Assembly: GCA_003550305.1 (NCBI GenBank)
Contig: QKYT01000016.1
Span: 247,088 to 311,087 of the forward strand
Origin: Glomus cerebriforme
Taxonomy: Eukaryota > Glomeromycota > Glomeromycetes > Glomerales > Glomeraceae
DNA: 64,000 bases
Reading direction: 5' to 3'
The notes below the pieces were generated by a model. The model had not been told where the DNA came from. It saw only the letters and a list, made by a program, of their open reading frames with translations, and searched no databases. Shown here in pieces: positions 23,770 to 36,420 of this stretch (its first letter is position 1; every line of letters begins with the position of its first letter). The translations under genes and the position numbers were made by a program.

Positions 23770-24639
23770 GAAAAAATTTCGCGAATTATTAGGAGAAAAA
23801 AAAATAAATGATAAATAAATGATACAAATTTCCGGATTAGTTAATATATCAAAAAGGCAATCAATTTTGTGTATAAATAATTGCTGATCATATAGCTTTT
23901 ATAGCTTTTTGTAAACTCGTCCTACGCGTAACAACAAATACAAATACAGTATTCTTTTTACGTCAGTTGAGAATACTTGATTTCTCCAAATTTTCATTTT
24001 GCAAAGTGTTAGTTTAAATATTCCCACTTACGGTTATTTACGAATCCTGCTTCCTCTTTCTCCTGAGGTTTCTTCTTATTTTACCCTCTAAACTCTAAAG
24101 TAACGATTAGTATTATCTATATGTACAGTACCTTTCCAAGTACTTTGCGCAGCAAAAGTGAACTAGTAATTAGACTGGTGCAATAATTAAAATTAATTTG
24201 TTATTACGGTTAATAGTTTTATTCAAGTTAGTCAAAGAAAAAGAAAAGAAAAAACCGCATAAATGCATAAATTAATGCGCGTGTTTTATTAAGTTAAACA
24301 AAAGAAAATTCAAAATATGCTTTATTTGAATCATTCATTTGCCAATAATTGAATTATAATAATAAAAAGATTCGCCCTTTTCAAAAAGATTATGAGGATT
24401 TAATACGTTACTGCACTAGATTATGCGTGACGAGTTTAAGGCGCAGTAAAAGTCAAATTCGGTTTGCATTCAATGATTATTTAAAAGTAAGTTGATACAT
24501 TATACTGTACATTATCATTTCATTTATTGGTTATCTTCCGGTACGAAATAAAAGGCAAACATAGAAAGTCTTATTCATGTCTATTGTTATTTGTTTTATA
24601 GCAAAAATATGTAAATGTGCTTTTAAATACAGTATGTTG
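23770..24639. other. Intergenic region upstream of gene B, no gene seen
   Basis: Promoter side of gene B. A+T-rich, no open frame of note and no recognised repeat. CACGT-poor, with scattered TGCGC words (for example 24148, 24277). Confidence 0.45.
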
Positions 24640-25169
24640 TGTTCCAACCGGGTTTTCAGACAATTCGGGTCAACAACGAATGTAACCACCAGTTGGTGTG
24701 AGTAATTCTGGCCAGAATTATGATCCCGCCCAGAATCATGAAGATTTCCAAATAAGGAAATTAGGTATTACGACGTAATTCGGGGCTGGCTCGAATTACG
24801 AAAATTTTCTAATAAAGAAGAGACCTTTTTTCATAATTGCGTGATGATTAATAGAGTTAATAGAGTTAGCATTTACTCCTCGAATTATGTAAATTTATTA
24901 TAATTTTTATAATTTCTCTCATGATAATAATTTCAATAATTTCTCATGATTTCTCAATAATTATTCATAATTTATCATAATTCCTCGTGATTTCTCAATA
25001 ATCATCATATTTCCACAATAATTTCTAAATTCTATAATTATTCATAATAATAATGTTTAATTTCTCATAATTTAATAGTTCATCAATAATTTCTCTAGTA
25101 TTTGGCCTGAATTACGGTAATTACACAGGAAATTTTCATAATTCGGATGTGCAACCGGTTCTAACCTCT
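24640..25169. mobile_element. MULE-like MITE, 530 bp, with 9-bp target duplication
   Basis: Identical 9-mers AGTATGTTG flank the segment at 24631-24639 and 25170-25178. The ends are imperfect inverted repeats: TGTTCCAACCGGGTT...AATTCGG on the left, and AGAGGTTAGAACCGGTT...CGAATT read from the right. The interior contains TCTGGCCAGAATTA and GGCCTGAATTACGG words also seen in decayed form at 29930-30100. Nine-bp duplications point to a Mutator-type element. Non-coding. Confidence 0.65.
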
Positions 25170-27171
25170 AGTATGTTGATATTATGTACATTGTTACATG
25201 ACAAAAAAAAAAAAAAGATTTTTTTCCACAAATATCTCATTCCATTTATCTCGATTTCAAAAAAATTTACGCGTAATAACTACGCGTTACATAATAATTG
25301 ATATATTTGATACGTAAAATGATGAAAATTGCAAATTATAATGGAGGATAATTTAATAAATTTACTTTAAAATTCTAAAGTTTGAAATAAAGGAGTAATA
25401 TATATTATATATTACAGTATTATAAATAATAAATATTTTGATCATTATACTGTTTAAAATTACTTGCTAAAAATCATATGAAATGATATATTTATCATGT
25501 AAGATCAATAAATACAGTAACAAGATTGACTTTTCACATTTCTATCAAAGATAGATGATGATCAAGTAAACACAAATATAGAGAAATAATATATATATAT
25601 ATATTTGTAGTTCTCTCATAGAAATACAGTAAATAGATAAAAGATCGAGCACCAATTAAAACTATTAAAAACCAAAATTATTTTCATAGTGACGATGTGA
25701 CAATTTGATGCTTGGAATTTTCGAACTACATAATAAATTATTAATACAGTACTGCACTGCCCTGTATCATTTACATGATTTACACGAGGTAATACCAGTG
25801 TAATACCTACCTAAACGAAATGGGCGCAGATAAATGAAATCACGGCAAATTCCGGGACAATATTGTGGATCATGAGATTTTTTTTTTTTAAAAAAAAAGT
25901 TAAAAATAAACATAAAATTATATTTACAAAAGATCAATCATCAGATTGATAATAAATTAATTAAGGTGATTTCTTAAATTATCAAGATATTATTTTCAAT
26001 ATTATGAAGGTCATGACTATATACAGTATATAAAGATTTAAATAATGAATTAATAGAATTTATTTTACAATCACACATTCAATTTTGTTAACTCTTTAAA
26101 ATATAAATATGAGATTGAAAATTTTCCGGGAAAAGAACAATGATTCGTTAGAATCTCACTTTATGTGATTAATAATATAAAAACCAATCATATAATCCAG
26201 AATTATTGATTATTAACTTTAATCGGAAAAAAGAAATCGGAATCAAAAAGAGAGAAACTTTTTGTTTAATTGTTTGTCTGATCAACAAATTTATTAGCTT
26301 TACCGAATTTTAATGAAAATCATAAACAAATTTTAAATTCACGTTGTTATTTATAATTAAAAAACAATTGCACCATTCATATTTAACGAAGAAAAAATCT
26401 TGGCAAAAATAAATTGTTATATTTTTATTTTTCTCTATTGTTTTAAAATAAATAAAAAACTATTATTCTTGAAAATAATCATCTTTTTTTTAAATGAGAC
26501 ATAAACTTGAAGTATAATGTAGTAATTGCACGCGTTTTATTTTACAAATAATATTCAAAAAACTCTTTGTAGAAAATCGTAAATAAAACATTGGTAAATA
26601 AATAAAAAAAGTTCACATTCATGATTAAAAATTAGTGGATATCAAATTTATTATTACATATTAGCATATCAATTATTAATATTAATTTTTAGGAACATTA
26701 TTAAATTCATAAGGAAAATAATTATATTTCCCAAATCTCAAATCATTGGAATGTGAGAATAAATTAAATGCATGAATTTAAATAATGAACTTTTGATACC
26801 GAATAAGGTATTTAAAAGTTCAGGAGTTAAATGACGTAAAATCGGCAAAATTTAATATATTATATATATATTATACTAAATGATCATCTGAAATACGGAG
26901 TAAAAAGAAATCATTTGATATATGTTTTTGATTTAACCTGCATAATGTACATCTAAATTTTTTTTTAACCTATTTTTAGGTTAGAAACAATTGCTGTAAT
27001 AAAATATCCTGATTCTAAACTGGTACTTATTATGGCTAATACTATAAATATTTTATTACACAGCCCAAATTTAGTAGAAGGCTTTACTTTAGGATTTTTG
27101 CCGCGCCCTAAGAAAATACGAATTTGGTACGATTTGATTTCGTCATAATGAATAATATGTTGTACTTAATT

Positions 27172-27204
<33 letters not shown>

Positions 27205-27500
27205 AGCAAATCGTGTAAAAAAAAAATTGTAAGATTTTTATAAATCGATAAAAGAATTCTTTAGATTTCCATGAAAGAACTTTTTTAAAAAAAATATTGT
27301 TATTTAAAATCATATTTTGTTACCCAATCGATGGTAAATATTTAAATGTTAAGACCTTTTTATGATGTATATGATCGCGCGGATGTAAGTAACATGCAGT
27401 GCGACAAATGCAACACATTGACGTACGTACCCCTCCGTCTTTTCCTTTATCAGCTACAAATGTTTCCAAAAATAAAATACATTTTATTTTAAAAATCATT
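25170..27500. other. Intergenic region with no gene seen
   Basis: A+T-rich; contains CAGTA words, an (AT) run near 25592-25602, and a 30-bp T homopolymer at 27174-27203. It probably holds the promoter of the metalloprotease gene in its last few hundred bases, where the sequence is richer in C and G (27370-27450). Confidence 0.5.
27174..27203. repeat. Poly(T) run of 30 bp
   Basis: Uninterrupted T homopolymer about 460 bp upstream of the metalloprotease start. Such tracts disfavour nucleosomes and often mark promoters in fungi; that role here is inference. Confidence 0.85.
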
Positions 27501-27667
27501 CAATGATATTATCTCGATTGTTTTCAAATAATTTCTTTATTTGGTTAAAAAAATTTTTTCATCAAAAAAAATTTTTCGAATTAAAATATATAAATGTCCT
27601 TATTTTCTTGGCTATTTTTTTTTTTTTTTTAAAAAAAAAACCAAAATATTTCCCTTTTTTTTCTAAG

Positions 27668-29095
27668 ATGGCTTCTATTAGATTAAAACATAATATATTC
27701 ATATTTTTCATTTTTTTGACATTTTTCAATCTACTAGTTTTTTCTTATTGTATAGATTATTTTGATGCGACAGATCATAATGTAAAAAGACAAGTTAATT
27801 GTCCTCTCGTAACAGATGATTCATCAAAATATTCTAAAAGAAAATTTGCTTATGAAAATAATGAACCAAAATTACAAATAGTAGATTTTCATTGTGATGC
27901 ATCCAAAGAAATTTGTTCTAATGTTGAAAATACTTTTCTTAAGGCTGGAAATATCATTTCAGAAATTATTCTATTAAAAAACCCTTTACTAGTATCTGTT
28001 AATTATACTAATATATGCTTATCTGAACCTAAACTATGTAATATACAAGGAAAAATTGCCATAATAGGTAAAGTTTAAACTATAAATAAATTATTTTATA
28101 AATAATATTATTTAAATAATTTTTCTTTTTTGTAGGTGCTGCTCATTCGGCAAGAAATATGTTGTTTTTGGATGATGATGGATTAACTCGATTTTATCCT
28201 CAATCATTAGTGAAACAATATGAACTTGATAATCATCCTGAATTTGCACCTTTCGATATTATTGCAACATTTAATTCTTTAGTTAATTGGAAATTTCCAT
28301 CAGATTATGATACTCCAATTCAACCAAAACAAATTGATATGCTTTATATCGTTTTACATGAATTAATGCATGGTTTAGGTTTCGGTTCAAGTTGGGAAAA
28401 TTGGTTTTTAACTGATAATCCAAATCAAATTTTTATCACTTCTCAACCTGATTTTATTGCTTCTAATACTGAAACTATTTTTAATGGTTTTAAAGAAACT
28501 GCTTTTGATAGACAATTAATTTTTAATAATGATTATACTCATTTAACTGATATTACTATAAAATTAAATCAATTTGCTAAACCTAATACAAAATTTAAAA
28601 ATAATACTGACTTGATTGTAAATTTTATTAATTCTAAACAAGTCGTATTATCAGAATATATGAATAAGATTTCTACTACTCCTAATACTATTTCTTCTTA
28701 CCCAAAATCTTGTAATGCTCCGGATAGAGCTATTTTAGAAACTACTATTGAACCTTTTCGAAATGGTGCAAGTATTTCTCATTTTGATCAATCTTATATT
28801 ACTACTCCTGATTTTTTAATGACTACTCTTCAAGTTCCTGGTAAAACGTTATACGATTTAGTAAGACAATCTGGTGGTATACATCCTATTGGTCCAAAAT
28901 TACAATCTATTCTGGAATGTATAGGGTATGAAAATTTTTTTTTTTTCATGTATTACGAAAAAAGAATGTTTCAAATTATGCATTTATTAATCATTAACTT
29001 TATTTATTTTCATTCATCCTTTTTTTTTTTTAAAAAAAAACAGATATGAAACAAAGAGAAATCCTACACCATATCGTCCAAAATTATATCCCTAA
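27668..29095 (+). CDS. Secreted zinc metalloprotease, metzincin-like, 413 aa
   Basis: Exons 27668-28067, 28136-28925 and 29044-29095. The donors are G/GTAAAG and GG/GTATGA; the acceptors are TTTGTAG and AACAG. The joined frame ends PYRPKLYP. The start at 27668 is chosen because it opens directly on a basic residue and hydrophobic signal peptide (MASIRLKHNIFIFFIFLTFF, cleavage probably near SYC); an in-frame ATG at 27503 would add a low-complexity leader encoded by T and A runs. Residues 208-216 read HELMHGLGF, an HExxHxxG zinc site with catalytic Glu. At metzincin position 11, usually the third His or Asp, there is Ser. A later ISHFD (about 347-351) could supply the third ligand, and PDFLM (about 358-362) fits a Met-turn. 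This gives an extracellular protease, substrate unknown. An AATAAA follows at 29143. Confidence 0.8.
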
Positions 29096-29142
29096 TTATT
29101 CCGCTGAGCGGAGATTTTGTTACACTGTACTCACTATTTAAC

Positions 29143-29148
29143 AATAAA
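29143..29148 (+). terminator. Candidate poly(A) signal of the metalloprotease gene
   Basis: AATAAA 48 bp after the stop codon, followed by a T-rich stretch, in the expected position for a fungal 3 prime end. Confidence 0.55.
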
Positions 29149-31710
29149 ATCTTTTAAGAATTATTGTTCTTTTTATATATATATACATGATTAGTTTATA
29201 TAAAAATATTTATGAACTTTATTTAAATTAGATTATAATTTGTAACAATGTAAAATTTATCTTTTTATCAATAGAACTCAATTAATTTCATTTAATTATT
29301 TATTTTAAATAAAAAAAAAATCATACGTGAAAAAAAAATAATAATATGTCCAAAATTAGAAAGTTAGCATTAAAATTTACAGTATTAAATCTGTTCGAAA
29401 GTCCGCATTATTTTAAGGATAAACCGAATGGGTCGATCCGTTCACGTAACACGAAACTTTTAAATCATTTCTCTAACCAAAGTTGTACGATGAGAATGTC
29501 AACATCCCAATTTTTGTAAATTGAAATAATTAAAAAAAGTTTGGATTACATGCTTATAGTTATTACCGATTATCTAACAGAATCTTTTTATTTGTCAAAA
29601 TATGATAACATTGCATTGAGGAAAATTTAGGGATGCCAACATAACTCGTCCTATGCAATAACTTCATTAGTATTACGTCACGTCACTTTTTACTTTTTAC
29701 TTTTGTCATCCCGTTCTCAGGATTACATCCTGAATATTATATTACGTCATTATGTATGCACCCTAGTCTACTGGTGGAGAAATCAAAGGGAACCTCACAA
29801 GTTGTACTTTACTTTTATTACAATAAAAAAATAAGAAGCCAAAAGAGTTATTTTTTATTGGAGGATTAAATATTGTGTTAACTCGATTCAAAATTAAAGT
29901 GTGGGCCAGAAAAATATTCGTAATTTTACTAATCATAGTGTCGGCCTGGATTACAGACGTGATCCAGGTTGGTGGCATAACGGAACTGTAATTATCATTA
30001 GTTTTGGCCGGAATTAAAGTTAATTTACTGATTCATTGAACGCTAAAAAATTATGGCAAATTAAGAAATTTTTTCTAATTTCGACCTAAATTATATGTTC
30101 ATAAAAATCACATGCTTAACTTACAAAAAATACTCTGATTTTATTAAGTTTGGATCTGACATTATCTGTTATAGTTAGAAGAACTATATCCCATGTCATA
30201 GTTAATAACTAGACAAGAGTTGATTGAGTCTTACATATGAAACTTTTAACCATAAATTAGATTTATTAGGTTTAAAACCTGAAATCTGTATTGTGATATT
30301 ATAAATACAAATTAAAATTTAATTTGTCAATCAAATATTTTCAATATAAGGTGTAAGTAATTATTTATCTTAAAATTTCTTTTATAAATTTATATACATA
30401 TATGTATATAAAATAAATTCTTAAAATAATAATAATATATTTTTTATTAGATAGTTCTTTAAAAATATACTCTTAAAATATAAAAAAATTTTATATATTT
30501 CTTTTTTTTTAAAAGATAGGCAGATGTGTAATTTTATTTATCAAGAAAAATATTTAAATTCTAAAATACATATTACAATTCTCCATCTAGTATTATAATC
30601 TATTAATCCATCAATCTGTTAATTTTTGAATTTATCTGATTCAAATTCCATTCAGATTATTCAGATGAATTACAAATGAATAACAGATGATCTGATGGAT
30701 AATTCAGATGATCTGTTATTTTATTTATTTTTTTTTTTTGAAAAAATTTAAATGAAAAAAAAATTCTGAAAAAAAAATCAGATTAAACATTTGAAATCAA
30801 TATATTTAGATGACATTTTATATCTGGATACATCCAGATGATAATTGGATGAATCTGTAAATCTATTTTAAATATTTAGATCATTATGAATAAGGATAAT
30901 ATCATAATACCCTAATTGCAATTTGTAGTATTATGAAACATTGCAGATTTTAAAGTCTAAATATCCACAATTCTATAATTTACAATAATCTTCATAATTA
31001 ATCTGCAATGTTGTAATTAATCTGCAATATCATAATTAGTTAAATTAGTTTATAATATTTGTAATACCATAAATTGGCATAATTTATAAATATATTATAC
31101 CTTTATTACCTTATAGACTTATACAGGATGCCAAATAATATATGAATAGGTGGTAGGATTTGAGTTTGCTTATTGAACATAAAAAATTTTTACGCCTAGT
31201 AAGATTTTTTTTGCTTATTTAAAGAGTTAAATTTAAAATAGTCAGTATTTTATATGTATAGCAGGACATATAAATTTGATAACTCAGTAATGTGTTTATT
31301 TGCATAGCAGAAACTTATTTTAGAATATATTATATGACATTAAATATTTTAAAAATATATTCCTTAAAATTAAAGACATGTAAATAAAATTAATATGTAA
31401 ATTTAATACGTGACAGTGTAACAAAATCTAATCTATTTTTATATGTGATAATATAACAAAATTTAATCTATTTTTATATATGATCATGCAATGAAATTAT
31501 ATATGATTACATAAAAAATATATACGCGTTCGCATAATACCAAAATGATATATAGAAGTTGAAAATAGAGGAAATAAGTGTAATTTTTCTTTTTCCAAAT
31601 TTTTGTTTTTACAATACCATTTCTGCATCAATTATTAAAAGTTGTATATATTTTATTTAGTAACTTTTTTACAATTTTTGATACTTTTTTATAGTAAAAT
31701 TTGATATTTT
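29149..31710. other. Intergenic repeats remnants, no gene seen
   Basis: 29600-30100 holds GGCCAGAA and CGGCCTGGATTAC words related to the MITE at 24640. 30590-30870 holds CAGATGATCTG and GATTCAAATTCCATTCAGATT words that recall the ends of elements Z and L. 30900-31080 is rich in AATATTGCAGAT-like words. 31390-31640 resembles 35800-36120. None has a sustained frame. Confidence 0.45.
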
Positions 31711-32175
31711 TTAACTGTTATATACTTTTAAAATCTGAATATTATATGCAATTTTATTTGCTCTACAACTTTATTTAATCTCAAAAAATAAGTTATTAAT
31801 GCCGATTTTGAGTTTAATATAAAAAAACTGTTAAAATGCAAAATTGGACAGAATACAAAAGTTAATTGTGAGTCTTAACTATTTGTTATATACTTTTGAA
31901 ATTTAAGTATTATATGTAATTTTATTTGCTTTACAACTTTACTTAATCTCAAAAAGTAAGTTATGAATACCGATTTTGAGTTTAATATAGAAAAACTGCT
32001 AAAAATGCAAAATCAGAGTATGAAAGTTAATCATGAGCCTTAATTATCGTTATATACTTTTAAAATTTGAAAATTATATGTAATTTTATTTGCTCTACAA
32101 CTTTACTTAATCTCATAAAGTAGATTTTGAATGCCAATTTTGAGTTTAATATAAAGAAACTACAAATTTTACTTA
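31711..32175. repeat. 165-bp tandem repeat, about 2.8 copies
   Basis: Units start at 31711, 31875 and 32040 (spacing 164 and 165). Shared landmarks in each: TTATATACTTTT, GCAATTTTATTTGCT, CTACAACTTTA, TAATCTCA and CCGATTTTGAGTTTAATAT. Non-coding. A fragment with the same GTTATGAATACC.CTTTTGA word occurs in the MULE-like MITE at 43373. Confidence 0.8.
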
Positions 32176-32756
32176 ATATATATGTCACAAAACAGTTTGC
32201 TTAACAAAGCCAAATTTTCTTAAGTCATAATGAGAGTTTGCTTAGCAGAGTTGAAAATAATTTGCTTATTGATCATAGTAAATTTTGAAATTTTTATCTG
32301 ACCTATACATAAATTATTCAAGGTCCTTTCTTCATTTAGAGTATTAGTAGCATAGGTTGTATATAAATTACCAAATAAACTTATATAAGATAAAAGCTCA
32401 ATTAATTTAGTTTCCTCTTCTGCTGATGTCACTTAATCAAAAAAAATATATAAACTTAGTTGGTTATTAGTACTAAGAATTTTTAATATATTATTTAAAA
32501 TTTGTTATTTTATATGGACAGTCTAACTAAACTGTGATTTCATATTTATATCTAACAGTTTTTTTATCTATAATTTTATCAAAATTTTAAAAGATCAAAA
32601 ATTAGTAATACAAAAATTATTTGGTTTTTGGTAAATTGGTAACATTATAAATTGAGAAATAAAAAACTAATAAATATTTAAAACAGCTAAAATATACATT
32701 CATATGTTAAATTTATATATTGTTATTCTTCCTTTTTTCATTTATTCTATAGGTAT

Positions 32757-33224
32757 TTTTACAAAATGCATGATTGAAATTAGATTAGGATTGAGATTAT
32801 AATTAGTTTGAGATTAAAATTAGTATTTCAATCTTAATTTACAAAAATCAGATTAAGATTATATTAATGTTAGCCAAATATTAATTTGGGCCAAAATTTT
32901 GTATAATATTAAATAAAATTTTTTACTTTTTTGATTTTAAGATAATACAAAATGCATACCAATATATTTCTTATATATATATTTATAAGTAAAAATCCAA
33001 TTAAAATTCTTCTATCATAAATATATGTATACTTATGCATATTTATGCATAATTTTCTTTTAGGATAACATGTTAAACTTTGTGATTTTGATCCACCTAA
33101 TGGTTTACTTGGTTTTTAGTTTCTAATTTTACATAATAAGTAAAATTGAAATTTCATATGAAAATTTAATCATAATTAGTTTAAGATTAAGCTTAATCTC
33201 AATCATGCATTTTGTAAAGATATT
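32757..33224. mobile_element. Inverted-repeat element (MITE-like), about 470 bp
   Basis: The left arm contains TTTACAAAATGCATGATTGA followed by GATTAGGATTGAGATT. The right arm ends with the complement (TTAATCTCAATCATGCATTT then TGTAAA). Arms of about 60 bp, A+T-rich non-coding centre. It abuts the pogo-type element that starts at 33230. The border bases and target duplication are uncertain. Confidence 0.5.
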
Positions 33225-33276
33225 TTATACAGTCATTCCCCTCTATAGTCACCCCCTTATATAAGCACAATCTCTA

Positions 33277-34280
33277 TTTTTTTTTTTTAATTTAACGATG
33301 TGATCTTGCGCAATAAGTTTATTAAAATATGCAACAAACCAAAAAGAAACACCACATAAATCTAAACTAATAAACGCTACCCCTCGCTTAGCAAAAAAGA
33401 GTCAACTGTCACCATATGAAGAATCTACGAGAACTGAACAATATTCACAAGGCTAAAGACCTTCCCACTTTATAACAAACCAATTTTATTGAACTATATA
33501 AAAAAAAATTTCAACTGACTTACTCAATCCCAGACCATGATGACTGAAGCCACCTTTGCTTAGTACTGAAGTACGTATCTGAAACTGATCAGTACGCATG
33601 TGACCATCTATGACACATCCTCAGAAAATCCAAAAATCATCACGTTACCCCCTTTAGAATAAACAACTCCTTTAGGGCCAAACAAACAACAAGTTACACC
33701 AAACCAGCCTTAGACGATCATTTTTTTCAATACCCCCATCCTCCAAAAGAAATGACCAAGAAACAAAAAAAAATATATATATTTTATAAAAAACTAACAC
33801 AAAGAAAATAAAATTAGGAAAAATAACTATATCTAACCGCAAAAAACCTAAAGTAAAATAAGAAAAACACCAAACTACACTCCAAAAGAAAGTTCTTCCT
33901 CTCTAAGCCCTTTACAAACAGTTCGTTCACAAGAATTCATAATTAAGAAAAAATTATTCTCTTCCCTACAAAACTTTTTATTACTTCCTTTTTTTGTACT
34001 CCAAAGAGATAAAACTTGTGCAAGACTGGTAAGCTGAGAATATCAAGCGCTTTCAGAGGTATCGTTAAAGGTCATTATCCAAAAGTAGTAAAACGAAAAT
34101 TATGGGTATATTTAAAAATAATAAAACGCAAATAACCTAAACTATTTTATTAAACGTTAAATAACAAGAGGAGCATTTTTTCTTAAGACCTGAAGGCTAT
34201 CACCATAGTGAATGAAATCTTCAAGTTGTGTTTTTGCTTCATAAAAAATTTGTTCAGAATTTTTCGAGAAAGAGTGGCCT
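33277..34280 (-). mobile_element. Retrocopy 1: poly(A)-tailed, 5-prime-truncated insertion
   Basis: Read on the minus strand it begins with a short coding end (34280-34157; ...EQIFYEAKTQLEDFIHYGD then SLQVLRKNAPLVI and TAA). About 0.85 kb of 3-prime-UTR-like sequence follows, then AATAAA (complement at 33318-33323), and it ends in an A run (T run at 33277-33288). Near-identical 15-mers AAGCACAATCTCTAT and AAGCATAATCTCTAT flank it (33263-33277 and 34281-34295). Poly(A) tail plus long target duplication is the signature of LINE-type target-primed insertion, either a truncated LINE or a retroposed mRNA end. Confidence 0.65.
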
Positions 34281-34294
34281 AAGCATAATCTCTA

Positions 34295-35483
34295 TTTTTT
34301 TTTTATTTTTAACGATACGATCTTGCGTAGATAAGTTTATTATAGATATGCCACAAACTAAATAAAATAAAGAACACAATATATAACAACAAAACTAACT
34401 ACACTATCCTTCGCTAAGCAAAAAAAGGCTGACCTGTCACCGATTGGAGAATCTGCAGAAGCTGAACAAAATTCACTAGGCTAAAAATGCTCCACACTAA
34501 TATAAACCTCTTCAACATCCACCTACTCCCCAACGATCACTCATCTTACCACTACCCGTTAAAAATTCAACCGATATTGCATGTCTCGAAGCAAATTTTC
34601 CTAACAGAGGTCAATAGCGAAACTCTTCTGATTAGCTTACAGGCATTCTTTTATGTTCCCTAGAAGATACCTTTATTGTCTCAGTTGTGACTTATGTCAA
34701 CTAAAAACTTAATAAAAAACATTTGCAACAATAATTAATCAGTTTCACGTGACCATCTGTGACGTATCATCAGAAAACCCAATGATCATCATGTCACCCT
34801 CCTTAAAAATAAACAACTCCTTTAGGGCCAAACAAACATCAAGTTACATCAAACTAGTCTTTTGACGATCATTTTTTCCAGTACCNNCCATTCCCCAAAA
34901 GAAATGAAAAAATACTAACAAAAAATAATCAAAGACTATGCCAAAAAAATAAAAATAAAATAAAACAAAACAAAAACAAAAAGGAAATAAAATTAGGAAA
35001 AACAACTATATCTAGTCACAAAAAACCTAAAGTAAAGTACACTGGGAAAAAACACTAAACAACACACCAATAGAAAAAATTCTCACCCTCCAAACCCTTT
35101 ACAAACAGTTTGTCCACAAAAATCCAGAGTTAAGAAAAATCGTTCTCTTCCCTACAAAACTTTCTATTACTTCCCTTTTCTGATTCTGAAGAGATAAAAC
35201 TTGTGCAAGACTGGCAAGCTGAGAATACCAAGCGCTTCCAGAGGTATTGTTAAAGGTCATTATCCAAGAGTTGTAAAATGAAAATTGTGGGTATATTTAA
35301 AAATAATAAAATGCAAACAACCTAAACTATTTTATTAAACGATAAATAACAAGAGGAGCATTATTTTTTTAAGATCCTGAAGGCTGTCACCATAGTGAAT
35401 GAAGCCTTCAGGTTGTGTTTTTGTTTTGTAAAAAATTTGGAAAAAATTTTTTGGGAAAGATTGGCCCTTAAGCATAACCTCCT
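34295..35483 (-). mobile_element. Retrocopy 2: diverged copy of the same poly(A)-tailed sequence
   Basis: Same order as retrocopy 1 with about 15-20 percent differences by eye: decayed coding end (35465-35350), UTR-like body sharing ACTCCTTTAGGGCCAAACAA and GTGCAAGACTGG words, AATAAA (complement at 34336), T run at 34295-34304. Flanked by AAGCATAATCTCTAT on the left and AAGCACAATCTCTAT (35484-35498) on the right. It contains about 150 bp not present in retrocopy 1 (34490-34740). Ambiguous NN at 34886. Confidence 0.65.
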
Positions 35484-36420
35484 AAGCACAATCTCTATAT
35501 AATCATATCAGTTTTAGTCCTAAATTTTTATATAGTAAAATACCTCCTTTGTAGTCACAAATTGATTATAGTCACTATTACAGCAATTATTGATTCCAAT
35601 ATAATAGTTAATATATAAAAATTTTTCTTTTTATAGTCACATCAATAGAACTTTAGATATTATATACTCATTAAATTTAACATGAAATTATTAAAATTTA
35701 ATATAAGCATTTTAACAAATTGATACTATTTTTAGAATTATATTTATTCCTTAATTTACTTTAATTAAGAAGTATAAATAAAAATAACATATAAATACGT
35801 AAAAAGTCTTGTGTAATTCTTTTTACATATTTGTATATGTGACTGAAATAAAATTTACATATCTTTACGTGCATAATAAAACTATTTATAGTTATGTAAT
35901 TTTATTACATATTCATATATATGACTGAAATAAACATTTTATATTTGTGTAATTTTTTTTACGTAATTGTATAACAAAGATTACATGTTTGTGTAATCTT
36001 AAAAACTATATAATAAAGCTGCAGCCAGCAGGTAGATAGAAGGAAAATAAAGTTTTTTTTAGAAATTTTTTGTTTTTACACTAATATTTTTGTATTAAAC
36101 AATAAAAATTATAAGTTATTTTACTTAAGATTTTTTTAAAAAAAAATTTTTTTTATTATAATATTATTTTTAGCTATTTTTNNTTTAATATAATCACACC
36201 AATATAAAAATTTATTATATATGTGATTATATAGTAAAAACCCTTTTTATAAGAACATCTCACTATAATTATAGTATTTAGTGGTCCCGAAGGATGTGAT
36301 TATAGAGGGGAACGACTGTATTTTCTTAAAAATATCAAATTATTAAACTATAAAAAGATAGATGAAGAAATAACTTCTTATCAAATTAGTTAGATATATA
36401 AATATAAATATATGCAAGTA

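Larger units (their letters stand above)
33230..36318. mobile_element. Pogo/Tc1-type element, 3.09 kb, loaded with retrocopies
   Basis: Ends CAGTCATTCCCCTCTATAGT on the left and CAGTCGTTCCCCTCTATAAT on the right (read in reverse), flanked by TA at 33228-33229 and 36319-36320. Internal sequence near both ends repeats TATAGTCAC. About 2.2 kb of its length is two tandem poly(A)-tailed insertions (33277-35483). The rest is A+T-rich and non-coding, so without the insertions it would be a MITE of about 0.9 kb, related in its ends to the one at 13696. Confidence 0.8.

Noticed and set aside
27503..27667. Upstream in-frame start for the metalloprotease
   Set aside because: The extra 55 codons are T- and A-run encoded low complexity, and the next ATG opens directly on a good signal peptide.
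32220..32432. 70-codon minus-strand ORF
   Set aside because: Begins at GTG, lies in repeat-derived sequence and matches nothing I know.
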